Source: Myrica gale
Taxonomy: Eukaryota > Streptophyta > Magnoliopsida > Fagales > Myricaceae
DNA length: 64,000 bases
Reading direction: 5' to 3'
Assembly: GCA_963930655.1 (NCBI GenBank)
Contig: OZ005605.1
Span: 5,463,501 to 5,527,500, forward strand
The position numbers were made by a program, and so were the translations under genes. Below are positions 20,761-31,228 of the stretch, piece after piece (position 1 is the first letter of the stretch; each line of letters starts with the position of its first letter). The notes beneath the pieces were generated by a model. The model did no database searches. It was given only the letters and a program-made list of their open reading frames with translations, and was not told where the DNA came from.

Positions 20761-21665
20761 TTCTCAACCTATCCCTGCGCCACCAAGACCTTGTAACAAT
20801 CCCACATTGGTTAGAAAAGTATCTATATGGATTTATATAAGCTTGGAGGCACCTCCACTTGGCAAGCTGGTTTTCTAAAGTGTAAATCTCCAAGCTTATG
20901 TGGGTCCATTACAAATGGTATCAGAGGTGGTTGTGGGCTCTTGTGCTACCCCGCCACCGCACCTACGGAGTGGCCGGCCATGGATCCGGTGGGACAGGCA
21001 CGGCCCTAGCCCGGTGAATAGAAGCCCCATGGTGCTCGACCAACGCGGGCGTTGGTCTTAAAAGGGTGGGGGTATGTAACAATCCCACATTGGTTAGAAA
21101 AGTATTTATATGAATTTATATAAGGTTGGAGGTACCTCCGCATGGCAAGCCGGTTTTCCAAAGTGTGAATCTCCAAACTTATGTGGGACAATTACAGACC
21201 TATAGGATCTTCACCTTCCTCAGCTAATTATCCAGCCATTGGAAGCGTACTCCTGTCAACTCTTAAACATCAATCCTCCAAGAACATCTCTTCTTTATCT
21301 TCCACCTCTGCAGCGCAGTCTGTCGGTGAGAATGGCGATGGCAGAGGTAGCTCTGGTGCACTCTCTCCTCCTCCTATCACCAAAGACGTGCAGAAAATCG
21401 ACATCAATCCTCCCACGGAAACCAAGGTCTTTCCCCCCGAGGAAATGCGCCTAGCAATTGACTCTTTCACAATTTTCACGAGGTTTGATTTTATAATTGA
21501 TAAACCACGACTTTCCAACATCAAACATTCGCATGTGAGAATAAAGGAGTCCAGTAGTTGTTAGGCGGGCGTTGTTCATTGCTACAGTTCGAAGAGGTTG
21601 ATTTTCCGATCCTGGAGTTGGACTCTCGGAGGCGTTGTTCATTAGAAAAGCGGGAGGACAATGGC
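20750..21665 (+). pseudogene. HisRS pseudogene, copy 2 (interrupted by the TRIM)
   Basis: After the TRIM, 21225-21470 encodes SSKNISSLSSTSAAQSVGE, SSGALSPPPITKDVQKIDINPP and FPPEEMRLAIDSF, the N-terminal part of plant organellar HisRS up to the exon 1 boundary. A short intron follows, then at 21590-21655 FEEVDFPILE and, after a frameshift, EALFIRKAGG. That is the start of catalytic motif 1; motifs 2 and 3 are absent. Sequence from about 21661 (CAATGGCGGATACAGGGG) is foreign and shared with copy 1, so both copies descend from one already truncated fragment. Confidence 0.85.
20792..21196 (+). mobile_element. Complete TRIM element (405 bp) with 5-bp target duplication
   Basis: Two 122-bp LTRs (20792-20913 and 21075-21196) both start TGTAACAATCCCACATTGG and end ATTACA. 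Next to LTR1 is the PBS TGGTATCAGAGGTGG (20916-20930); next to LTR2 is a polypurine tract AAAAGGGTGGGGGTA (21060-21074). GACCT is duplicated exactly at 20787-20791 and 21197-21201. The internal 161 bp is GC-rich and non-coding. This is a terminal-repeat retrotransposon in miniature, structurally intact, and it inserted into the HisRS copy 2 segment. The LTRs differ at a modest number of positions. Confidence 0.95.
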
Positions 21666-21709
21666 GGATACAGGGGAGCGAGCAGGGGCCACCACCCCAA
21701 ATTTTTTTA

Positions 21710-22176
21710 AAAGTTCACTATATAACCAAATTCAGGCTAAATTTGGTACTCATGGTACATTTTTCCCTTAAAAAAACTATGGGTTTTGCCCCTATTCCTA
21801 GAAGAGTCATGCCATCAACTTAATGGACGAAATACTGACCTAACTAACCGTTTACATGTGAAATGTCCTTTTACCCACCAAAAAAATAAATAAACTAAAG
21901 GCACCCTTAATTGCTCCGTACGTCCCCGCCGTCTTCATCAAAACCTATCATCACAACCATCACGAACATCCTATCGTTTTATATTAATGTGCATAATGCC
22001 AATTGCCAAACCATCAAGTTCGCTGTCCTCACACAGCCATCATCGTCATCTCATCCCCCATCTCTCTCTCTCTGTCCTTTGGTTGTATTATAAACAAACC
22101 TCATATTATTTCAGATAGCAACAAGAGGCGAAGCGAGAAAGGTTGTTTTGAAAGGCAGTGAGCGAGTGAATGAAAA
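21710..22176. other. Spacer and probable 5' leader of the NFD4-like exon
   Basis: No gene is recognised at 21710-22100. A CT repeat (22064-22075) and pyrimidine-rich sequence precede the NFD4-like start codon and may be a leader, but no TATA box stands out. Confidence 0.4.
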
Positions 22177-22516
22177 ATGGGTGTTGGGTGCTGGAGAGAG
22201 AGGTTCAGGTCGTTTCTGAGCAACAGATGGCTGGTGTTTGTGGCCGCAATGTGGCTGCAATGTGCGGGAATCGGGTACCTGTTCGGGAGCATATCGCCGG
22301 TGATAAAGAGCTCGCTCGGCTATAACCAGAGGCAAATTGCGAGGCTCGGGGTGGCCAAGGATTTAGGAGACAGCGTTGGGTTCTTGGCTGGGAGCCTTTA
22401 CGAGGTCTTGCCCTTATGGGGAGCTCTACTCGTCGGTGCCATTCAGAACCTTGTTGTGTATGGCCTTGTTTGGCTCGTCGTCACTGGCAGAGTTCCCACT
22501 TTGCCTTTGTGGCTGA
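22177..22516 (+). pseudogene. Nodulin-like/NFD4-type MFS transporter, exon 1 only
   Basis: The frame starts MGVGCWRERFRSFLSNRWLVF and continues WLQCAGIGYLFGSISPVIK, GYNQRQIARLGVAKDLGDSVG and VVTGRVPTLPLWL. This is the N-terminus of the plant nodulin-like MFS family (NUCLEAR FUSION DEFECTIVE 4-like). It has two to three hydrophobic segments, of about twelve in a full protein. A GTATTT donor at 22517-22522 fits the usual first intron; without splicing the frame stops at 22542. No exon 2 (GTNGETYFNTAALV-type) is found in the window. The frame is clean, so it is either a recent truncation or a gene whose intron runs past this window. Confidence 0.8.
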
Positions 22517-22542
22517 GTATTTTATTTATCTTCTCTGTTTAG

Positions 22543-23039
22543 TGTGTTATTCGCTTGTTGATCGAGTTTTTGGCCTTTTGCAACTTGGTGCTGTAAGTGC
22601 CAAGAAAGGCTCGCCTTTCTTCTACTCCTTACTTTTAATTCGTTACAGGTTTAGTTGATAATCTCGGGTTGTGATGATAGGTTTTGATGAAGCTTATTGG
22701 GTGGTGTTTATCTCTTGTGATTGAGAAGAAAGGAAGGTTTATCCATTCAAAATCGTATTGATAGGAGGCAGTCATGAGAATTTGGGGCTTCCATGTTTAT
22801 TTGTAATTTTGAGAACATTACGGTTGCCTTTCATCTATTAATTTTTTTTAGTGGGTAAAAGGACATTCCACTTGTAATCTGTTAGTCAGGTTAATATTTC
22901 TGTCCATTAAATTGACGGTAGGACTCTTCTGGGAATAGAGCCAAACCCCAAGATATTTTGTTGGGAAAAACATATCCTGAGGACGAAATTGAGAAATAGT
23001 CAAAGGACGTATGGAACAATTTAGCCCCAATTTTATTTG
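22543..23039. other. No gene; possible intron sequence
   Basis: I see nothing coding. This is intron-like sequence downstream of the NFD4-like exon, ending where repeat R begins. Confidence 0.4.
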
Positions 23040-24570
23040 AAATTTTTACTTCAGAAAGGAGTTGCCCCGAGTTCCTCATTTCCTGGCCAAACACTTGTGA
23101 AGTTTGTCCACCGCCAAAAAATGTTTTCCAATTTCAGGTATATAAAGGGTTGCCCTCATGTACTCCCAGTTATTGGCCAAACATGTGAAGTTTGTCTCCC
23201 TCCTTAGAATTACGCATTTGCTTTCATCCTCACAATTTTTATAAAAACATTTCTAACCATTAGATAGTAAAAAGAAATATATAATTAACTAATACCCCTC
23301 TAATTTCACCATTTTAGACCGAAAAGCTACATGCTAATTTCAAACTAACTAAAATTTTAAAAAGGAATATAGAATTGAAAAGAATTCTAAATAAATCATG
23401 ATACATATATATAATAAACTCTAGAAAATGTACGAGATTGTTGGAATTGTGTCAATAACTTATTTAAGATTAACTTAGTCAATTTATGTTCTAAAACTGT
23501 ATGTTGTGTACTTTCTCTTTGTTTAGTAGATTATTTTAAAGATCAAAAGTTACATTCAAAAAATATTTAAAAGGTAAACGATATAGGTTTGTTACTATAT
23601 GAATTTCTTTATCCTAAGATTTATTAAATCTCTCAATATTTACTCTAAAATTCCTAAAATCACCATTTCAAGGAAAAAAATGTTGACCCAAAATTAATAT
23701 ATATTTCAACAGGAAAAATATTGAGTGTTTAATTCTGAAAGAAAATTATTATATGATTTAATTATTTATGTAATAGATTTATGATATTTCATTACTAGAG
23801 ACATGACCGATTTCTACGACAATATATAATAAAAATGTTCAAGTTTATAGATATATATATACTCTCTTAGCTCCGCCATTGGTCATTGTATAAGATGTTC
23901 GTTCCAACTTTATACAGAATAAAAACCTTCCAAATTATTGTGGCAATACCTGTAAAAGAGAAGAGACTAGTAAGTATTTCATGGTCAGCCATAAGACAAA
24001 GCATTTTAAAGGTTAATTTAAGAAAGTAAGTGTAGAAGGAAAACGACAATAAGAGAAAATGAAAAAAATGCAAGTATAACGTAATAATATTGAAGTTAAG
24101 GAAAAAAAAAACAGTAGTCGGTAAGAATAGTCTGAATAGATAAATCCTTTTTTGAATAGATAAATAATAAAGCGACGTTGTTTCATTCAATTTGCCGGTA
24201 ACCACTGGTGCCTAGAGAAAGAGAGAAGAAGGGAGCAAAATAAAGAGACCTTGCGCTCCCTCCTTCTCTCTCCCTCTAGGCACAAATAGATACTGCTTGT
24301 TTAGGTATATTAGGCCCTGCCACGAAAGAAAAAGAAGAAAGAAAAAGAAAGAAAAAAAGAAATAGAAGAAGCAAGAAGAGAGAACGAGAAGGAGCGAAAA
24401 GAAAGATAGAAATAGACGACGAAACGAGGGTGGGAGAGAGAAGAAGAAAAAGAAAAGAAAGAAGAGAAAGTTAAAAGACGATAATAGAGAGAGACATGAG
24501 GAAGAATAACAAATAGGAGAAGGAGAAGGAGAGGAAGAGAAAGAAAAAAGAAAAACAAATTGGAAAATTG

Positions 24571-25190
24571 AGACCTTTTCTTGAAGAAGTTTGATAGCTT
24601 TCTTAAGGATGAAGAAAATGTAATGAAAGATCAAAAGTTCGAAGAAAAAGATCAGAGTTGGAAAAGAAAGTAGAGCTTCTTTCTTCGGCAAGGGTCCCCT
24701 CGGTTCTGGCCTTCTGGGAGAAGGTCACCCTATAACCGAACTGATGAGGCTACTGATCACTGTCCAGTGGCCTTGGCTGAGAGAAAGAAAAAGAAAAAGA
24801 GAGAGAAAGGGAGTAGAAGAGGGATGAAATAGAAGAAGAAAGAAGTGAGAATGAGGAGGAGCGAAAAGAAAGAAAGAAATAGATGACGTAACGAGGGAGA
24901 GGAAGAAGAAAAAGAAAAGAAAGAAAGAGAAAATAAAAAGACGAGAATGATACATAGAAGAATAACCAAGAGGAGGAGAGGAAGAGGAGAAAAAAGAAAA
25001 ACAAATTGGCACTCGAGATCTTTTCTTGAAGAAGTTTGATGGCTTTCTTAAGGAGGAAGAAAATGTAATGAAAGATCTAAACTTTGAAGAAAAAGATCAG
25101 AGTTGGAAGAGAGAAATGCGCGCTTCTTTGTTTAGCAAGGGTCCCCTTCGGTTATGGGAGAAGGTCACCCTATAACCGAACTGATGAGTT
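24571..25190 (+). repeat. Tandem duplication (period about 443 bp) within repeat R
   Basis: The block CTTGAAGAAGTTTGATRGCTTTCTTAAGGA through GGTCACCCTATAACCGAACTGATGAG occurs from about 24573 and again from about 25018. The purine-rich tract upstream of each is duplicated too. Copies A and C do not show it, so it arose in copy B. Confidence 0.75.
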
Positions 25191-25984
25191 TACTGATCAC
25201 CGTCTAAGATCGAGCCCATTTGCCTTCGGTTGGTGGCCGGTCAACAACGTCAGCTCGAGATGAATGTATTTCCTTGGTTGAGGCGGCTGTTGAAGACGGT
25301 GGGAAAGAAAAAAAGGAGACTGCGAAGATGAAGACACAATGAAGAGTATAAGAGGCGGTAGGCAGGGAGAGGCTGAGAATGGTGACTGGCTTCGAGGGTC
25401 TGGGAAATGCGAGAGGTGAGATAGAGCTCCCTAGTCATCTCCAGTTCTTTAGTATGGACTGGCCTTGGCTGTATGTTTGGACTGGGCTTAGTCTTGGGCT
25501 TGTGCTATTGTCAATGGGCATGTATACTCATTGATATCTCATTAATCAACTTAATTTACAACCAAAATTTTTAAGACTACAAGAAAAGTTGCTTTATCAT
25601 CAATCAACATATCCATTCTGTCATTCTCTCAATAATTTATTACAAGTAAAAAGATTGACTTATTATCTATAGTTTTGAAACTTCTCTAGAGATTTTATGA
25701 AGAAAGGGGAGAAACTTTTTAAGAAAACTTCAGCCTTCAAATTATAGGGTCAATGTCATTTTGGGGTACGAAGTATCAAGTTCTTCGTATTGAGCCCTTG
25801 AACTACAATAATTCGTTAATGTATGCCCTCAAATAATATCTTACCATCAAATCTATGCCAAATTACCAATTTATAATCTGTCAGGTTTTGACAAGTGGTC
25901 TTATTTTGACATATCAATTTTTTTTAGTTTGAAAAATAATGAATTTGGATAGTTCAAAAGCTCAATATGACAAACTTATAGTTT

Positions 25985-26287
25985 GGGGTAAAGTCACTTT
26001 GAGCCATAAAATTATCAAGCAAATTACAAATAGAGCTCCAAACTACCAATCTTGACACATTGAGCCCACGAACTAACAAATTTTATCAAATCGCTCCCTG
26101 AACTAAAATCTGACGGTCAAGATCGAATCACGTGGCTCAAATATGATGATTTTTTCTGTCAAATTTTAGTTCAGGGCGCAAATTGATAAAATATGGTAGT
26201 TTGTGGGCTCAAAATGTGAAGATTGGTAGTTTGAAGCCTTATTTGTAATTTGTTTGATAGTTTAAGGGCTAAAAATGACTTTTCCTC
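25985..26287. mobile_element. Mutator-like MITE with TIRs of about 85 bp in repeat R copy B
   Basis: The left arm starts GGGGTAAAGTCACTTTGAGCC; the right arm, inverted, starts GAGGAAAAGTCATTTTTAGCC. Both continue through CAAATTACAAATA and AAACTACCAATCTT for about 85 bp. Copy A (4590-4610) lacks it. The flanking 9 bp agree only partly (TTATAGTTT against TAGTAATTT), so the family call rests on TIR length and phrasing. Confidence 0.75.
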
Positions 26288-26579
26288 TAGTAATTTTGAT
26301 CTAAAAAATGACACCCACCTTGTAATTTCAGGGCATAAAGTAACTTTTCCCAAAAATTCTATTTCGTTTAAATTATCGTTAATAATTTCCAAATCAAAAT
26401 AATAATCAAATCAAAGTGTAGCTTGTTTGAGATTTGAGACCTCAGAAAAGTGAACTTAATGGCAGAATTATCATTTAAGCACCTTCCAGTTGTCCGGAGT
26501 AATTGCCAAAATAACATTTGCTTGGACATACAATATATACTAATATCAATTTGTGATAATTGTGTGAAACGTGGAGATA

Positions 26580-26925
26580 TCAGTTGGTGACATTTGCAAG
26601 GATGTAATCCTTTTGTTAATCACACCAGTGCTTATATAGTTGATATATCCCTGAAAGTTTTTCTAGAATTGAGATCCATCTTTGCCAATCGCTATCGTCT
26701 CCTCCAGAAGATTTCAAGGGTAACCATCTAGAAAGATTTTAGCCTTATTGTTCATAGAAATCTATATGAAATATTTTTGATTGTTTTAGAAGAATGCAGG
26801 CTATTTGGACAAGGTCAACCGTCAAAGGATGAATACTTTTCACTTTGTCATGTTGTCACTGGATCTAGATACCTGCAATTTCTAGGGTATTTCAAGAGAT
26901 ACAATTTTTTAAATCTTGTCTGTTG
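26580..26925 (+). pseudogene. Unidentified gene-like fragment in repeat R
   Basis: The same block recurs at 6785-6930 and 42145-42460. In the third copy the plus frame reads VCDNCAKCGERCSI, SPPEDFKGNHLGRFHPYC and GQPSKDDYFSFCHVLTGSR, with cysteines spaced C-x2-C-x2-C. I do not recognise the family. The persistence of cysteine-rich phrasing suggests a captured exon pair. Confidence 0.35.
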
Positions 26926-26929
26926 ATCT

Positions 26930-27800
26930 CAAATAATTCAAAATATGTATCCAGTTCTAGTTTAAATAAATTATCTTCTAAAATACATTTTCCAGTAACA
27001 ATGTCATTCAAGTATATTTTTGCAAAAGAAGTTCCAAACATAATGTTATATCCAACAGAAACGAGTTTCTACACTGATAAAAGGTTTCTAGAAAATCCAG
27101 GTACATAAAAAGTATTTTGTAAAGATAAGATGAGGTCAGTCTTCAAAACCAACTTGAATGTTCCAACTCTTTCCACACATGAACGCATCTTGTTACCCAT
27201 TATGATACATCGTTCACTTTCAATTGGTGTCCTTACGATCTGCAATTTTTGCATGGTTTTACATATGTGAACAATAGCGACACAGTCAATCAACCACATG
27301 TTCTGAGGAATATTTACTAAATTTGATTCATAACACACTAGAGAAAGAAATATACCTTTCTTCTCGAGCCATTTTTTATATTTGAAGAAATCCTTCTTTA
27401 AATGTCTTTTTCTTTTACAGAAGAAATACTCGATGTTCTTTTTCTCTACCAAATCGATAGACGTCATCAGTTTCTTGTTTTTCATTGGAACATGATAATT
27501 AGTACCGCCTTTCTCCATATATCCTTTTGTCTTGTGAGACGTCAAATCGACATTTTCGTGCCTCTCTTGCTTTAATCTCTTCTCTTCGTCAACACACATG
27601 GCCAAGAGTTGATGCATAAACCGTTTATCTTTATGTGTGGTGTATGAAATTTTAAAAGGTGCATATTCAATAGGTAGAGAATGAAGGACAAAGTGAACAA
27701 GAAATGACTCAGACATGTCAACTTCGGGAACATAAAGAAATAATAAAATGATAGTACATAGTGACTTTATTTTTCGATAGATAAAATCACAAGAGGTCAA
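26930..27800 (-). pseudogene. Copia gag/pre-integrase fragment in repeat R copy B
   Basis: The minus strand from 27800 has a gag stretch (SESFLVHFVLHSLPIEYAPF), a basic linker (LAMCVDEEKRLKQER), a degraded CCHC knuckle (FFCKRKRHLKKDFFKYKKW, only one Cys left), a protease site decayed from DSGA to DCVA, and the pre-integrase block LILSLQNTFYVPGFSRNLLSV. The frame is open for 243 codons although key residues are lost. To its left the pre-integrase reading continues in another frame to about 26930. Confidence 0.85.
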
Positions 27801-28104
27801 AATCCATTAAAATGAAGCTTTCTAATTAGTATCATAGCTTACTGAGTCCACCAATGGAAACCAACGAAACCTCCTCTATTTTGTCTTCTCCTCCTCCTCC
27901 TTTTCATGGCTCTGACTCTCTCTCTAAAAATTTCCGATCGTGACTGTTTGAGAGTGTGGAGGAAGGAAGAGTTATTGGCTGTCTTTAGGAAGAGAGAAAG
28001 CTCAAGTGTTAGGGGAGGGTGTGTAATATTTGTGAAATTTGGAGACAATGTGGAGAGTCACATTGGGAGCTTAGAGACAATGGGGCAATGACTCCATTGT
28101 CCCC
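27801..28104. other. No confirmed gene
   Basis: A short plus-strand start (METNETSSILSSPPPPFHGS at 27855) runs about 28 codons to a stop and is not recognised. Nothing else is supported. Confidence 0.35.
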
Positions 28105-28709
28105 CGTAAGTCTTTTTTTTTTTGTCGAAACTCATAATGATGGTGGACTTGAAGTGGAGGGGCCAACATTAAAGTGGCTTTAAAAGAGGACACAAAGTCC
28201 TCAAAGATGGTGGACTTGAAGTCCGAAGCGAGAGGACCCGAGAATCCTAGGGAACACGGAAAAACCGTGAAAGAACTGTCGCTGAAGGATTGACAACAGT
28301 GTTGCCGAGCCGGCTCAAGTAGAGTGCTAAACTTGCAATCCCATTTGCAATTACAAACAGTAAAAAAACATGTAATTAAACCTAAACAAGCCTTAAACAC
28401 TGTGGCTAGCCCAAACGGGCATAAGCGTACCATAAAACAAGCTCTAAACATAGGGGCTGACCCAAACATGTTTATGTCTAACATAAAGCATAACATAAAT
28501 CTCCCCATGAACCGGGGAGAATTCAGCCAGAAGAGGACCGGCGCGTGCAGGGCAGAGGAGGAGATCCAGACCGATAAATGAAGGGCAGGAGCCATAGAGG
28601 CTATTCCGGTGGAGAAGATCTGGATTCGGGTGAAAGAGGGGCGGTCACGCGCGGCCAAGAGCAGCCGCACGTCAGATCCACGCGCCGCGCCTGGATCAAC
28701 ATCCGCCAC
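28071..28709 (-). CDS. Open frame of 212 codons in non-LTR member 2, function unknown
   Basis: This frame is the counterpart of 11935-12579. Shared phrases in the same frame include AARGSDVR and a FRAC/FKAC...L..C pattern, though overall similarity is low. The last 15 or so codons run past the poly-A edge into flanking DNA, so the natural end is unclear. No known domain. Confidence 0.25.
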   Translation of the reverse strand: MADVDPGAARGSDVRLLLAARDRPSFTRIQIFSTGIASMAPALHLSVWISSSALHAPVLFWLNSPRFMGRFMLCFMLDINMFGSAPMFRACFMVRLCPFGLATVFKACLGLITCFFTVCNCKWDCKFSTLLEPARQHCCQSFSDSSFTVFPCSLGFSGPLASDFKSTIFEDFVSSFKATLMLAPPLQVHHHYEFRQKKKDLRGTMESLPHCL

Positions 28710-28946
28710 AGTTTAGGTGTCGGGGAAGATAGATCGGGTAGCTCTCGGCGTGAGGATTCCAACCAACCTGTGAGAAGGAAAGGGAAGATGGAAGAGGGGG
28801 AGGGGAAAAGGAGAAGAAAAAAGGAGGAGGGGGGTGAAGGAGCCGGAGCTCCCCCTCCTCCGTAAAGCCTCGGTGGGTGGGGAGAAAACAGAGAGAGAAA
28901 ATGGAGAAGAGAAGCGTAGATTAGTCTTTTTTAACCTCTCCTCCCT
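28115..28946 (-). mobile_element. Non-LTR retroelement (832 bp), member 2
   Basis: CGTAAGTCTT is duplicated at 28105-28114 and 28947-28956, with a poly-T run (28115-28123) at the left edge, that is, a poly-A tail on the minus strand. The right end reads TTTTTTAACCTCT, the same 5' end as member 1, and both share the GGAGCCGGAGCTCCCCC and GTCAGATCCACGCGCCGCGC blocks. No reverse transcriptase is encoded. Confidence 0.82.
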
Positions 28947-29179
28947 CGTAAGTCTTGATTGGCCCTTCCAATTATTTATCTTTTCAGCACAACTTTTCAT
29001 ATTTAAGTTGTCGATCTCTACTTCCATTTCTCTAAATTTTTGGCCCCTCGAGACTCCACAATTCTGATGCATATCTAGATGTCATAAGGCAAGACCAACA
29101 AAAAATAATTTGCCATCTTGGCAGTATATAAACAAGCCACTGTACCAACGAAAACAAAGGAAGAAATCATAGCACAAGT

Positions 29180-29579
29180 AAAAAGAACATGTCTAGGCGT
29201 CTAGGACATCCTCTGATTCCTACTCTAAATATTTGTCCAAGGGAAGTGATGTTGCTCATCCACCAGTACCCAAACCCGATGGCAAACATTATCCTGCAAA
29301 AATTTAACACTTTACAAAGGAAAAATGCGTCCCTTATTGGTAGAAAAGGTAATCTAACCATTAGTAATAAATGGTGATTCTTTTAGGCTTACATGAAGAC
29401 ATCGTGAGACGTTATCCTTATCTCCTAATACAATAGCCCCCACACAACATGCCAAATCAATTTTGCTACATCTGAACTACTTGCATTCAGTCATACCTTG
29501 GATTTTCCTTAGCAAAGCAAACCATATCCTCAGGGTTCACCTCAACAGGATCATAACCCAACTTTGCTTTAGTAAGAGC
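29180..29579 (-). pseudogene. Orphan spliced exon of an unidentified gene
   Basis: On the minus strand an 83-bp exon (29579-29497) lies between a CAG acceptor and a GTATGA donor. It reads ALTKAKLGYDPVEVNPEDMV then CFAKENPR. A second exon-like stretch follows a poly-pyrimidine/CAG acceptor near 29297 (DNVCHRVWVLVDEQHH in one frame). The clean splice signals and protein-like composition suggest a real gene piece, but I do not recognise the family. The next segment left (29160-28957) shows no exon. Confidence 0.4.
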
Positions 29580-30564
29580 CTGACATAAGATCAAGGAATG
29601 TAAAAATGCATAAGCTTATAGCTTACCTTATATTCGTAATAGTACCTTTTACATTTCAATTATTCCACAAATGTTCGAATTATAAGTAGTATCAAACGAC
29701 ACCGCATCAACTATAAAAAATGATTGAACTTTAATTCAATAACCATAGAACGATGTTAAAAACAATGACGATGTCGTTCGGATAGAAAAATAATCATTCA
29801 AGCGTGTGAAACAAATGTTTGAACGGTAGTTTAAGAGCACTTTTTATCCGCCGCTTTTTTGCGTACCGTTCTAATGCAAAAGTATAATTTGAACGAACGT
29901 TAAAAAGATTGAAACGACAATGTTTCATTTTCTATAATACGTTTAAATGTGATTTCAATAAACATCAGAACGATTTTGAAAACTAATGACGTCGTTTAGA
30001 TAACAAAGAAGCATTTGAGCTTTTGAAAGATGAGTTCGAACGAGATTTTAAACCCGCTTTTTTTTTCCTGCCAAAAATTTCTAACGTAGCATAACATGTT
30101 CAAACAGAAACCACAAACTCAAATACCACAGATTTGACCGTGAGACCTCATTTCATCAAACTCTCAAAACACCATAAATTCGCCTTTTTTTTTCTTCTAC
30201 ACAAATCTTTCATTTTTTTGTCTAATTGATTTCGAAAAACACTCAAATGGAGCTTTGTTGTATTTTAGAGGTACGATTTATCATCTTTATCAATTAATTT
30301 CTTTAGTTTTTTAGGTATAAATTTTTGTTTTTGTGGTTTGGAGTTGTGGATGAAATTTATGTTTAAAAGCTTATAGTTAGTTTCATATGTGTTTAGGGGT
30401 GTTGAATGCATGATTTAGGAGTAAAAAAAACAATTTTTTGGAATTGATTAGGAGATTTTAGGTCGTTTTTTATTGTGGGTTTTGCGCAACGTTCGAACAT
30501 TGTAAAAAATTTTGCTCGAAGGAATTGCTAAAATTGTTCATTTACATGGATGAGAAATATGCTC

Positions 30565-31228
30565 GAATGATAACTTTATACCGTTTGAGCGTATTGTAGC
30601 CGTTCGAACATATTCGAATGTTTTTTTGCTCTTTGAAAATTTAGAAGTTTAAAATTATGCACAAGAAATCTAAATTTATGGTGTTGGGCCTCAAATAGAT
30701 TTGGATCACTGTAACAATATTAGCATCCACAAGAACGGAGAGAATGACAAAAGCTGATACAACATTTTTCAAATCAACATCTTTCATTGTATGGAAAGAA
30801 ATAGAGAACAATATTATGGTCAGTAGGGCGAGACTTCTGAAAACTTTTTTATCACACATCCAACCTAAAAAACAGTTCTTTCCTTCGAAACTAGATATGC
30901 AATGAACTGGTTTGTAGGTCTGATGTGTGACTAAAAAGGTTTTAAGGTGTTCGACCCTACCGACCAACGTATTGCTCTCTATTTCTTTCCATACAATGAA
31001 AGATGTTGGTTTGAAAAATGTTGATCAGCTTTTGTTATTCTCTCCATTGGTTTCCTGTGAATGTTAATATTGTTATAATGATGCAAGTCTATTTCAGGCC
31101 CAACACCTTTTTATTTAGATTTGTTGTGGATAATGTCAAACTTCTAATTTTCCTAACAAAATTATAATAGTAAAAACATTTTGAACGTGCTCGATAGATC
31201 ACAATACGTTTGATCGGTGTAAACATGT
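30565..31228. repeat. Long foldback (arms about 300 bp, short loop)
   Basis: The arm at about 30565-30890 is the imperfect reverse complement of about 30915-31228. Examples are GGTGTTGGGCC (30678 on) against GGCCCAACACC (31097 on), and ATCTTTCATTGTATGGAAAG against CTTTCCATACAATGAAAGAT. The arms stay in register for roughly 300 bp at about 80 percent identity by eye, with a loop of about 25-45 bases. A transcript would fold into one long hairpin. Confidence 0.8.

Larger units (their letters stand above)
23040..27800 (+). repeat. Dispersed repeat R, copy B (longest copy)
   Basis: This copy aligns in blocks with 12771-13440, with copy A (3371-7690) and with copy C (34858-42470). It contains purine-rich sequence at 24300-25110, a 443-bp tandem duplication, a Mutator-like MITE (25985-26287) and at its right end a minus-strand copia gag/pre-integrase fragment (26930-27800). 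It serves as the empty-site reference for four insertions in the other copies. Confidence 0.75.

Noticed and set aside
24212..25012. Open minus-strand frames of 82-159 codons rich in Phe, Ser and Leu
   Set aside because: They are forced by purine-rich low-complexity sequence (GAA/AGA runs) read on the opposite strand; all three frames are open together and no motif is conserved between the two tandem copies.
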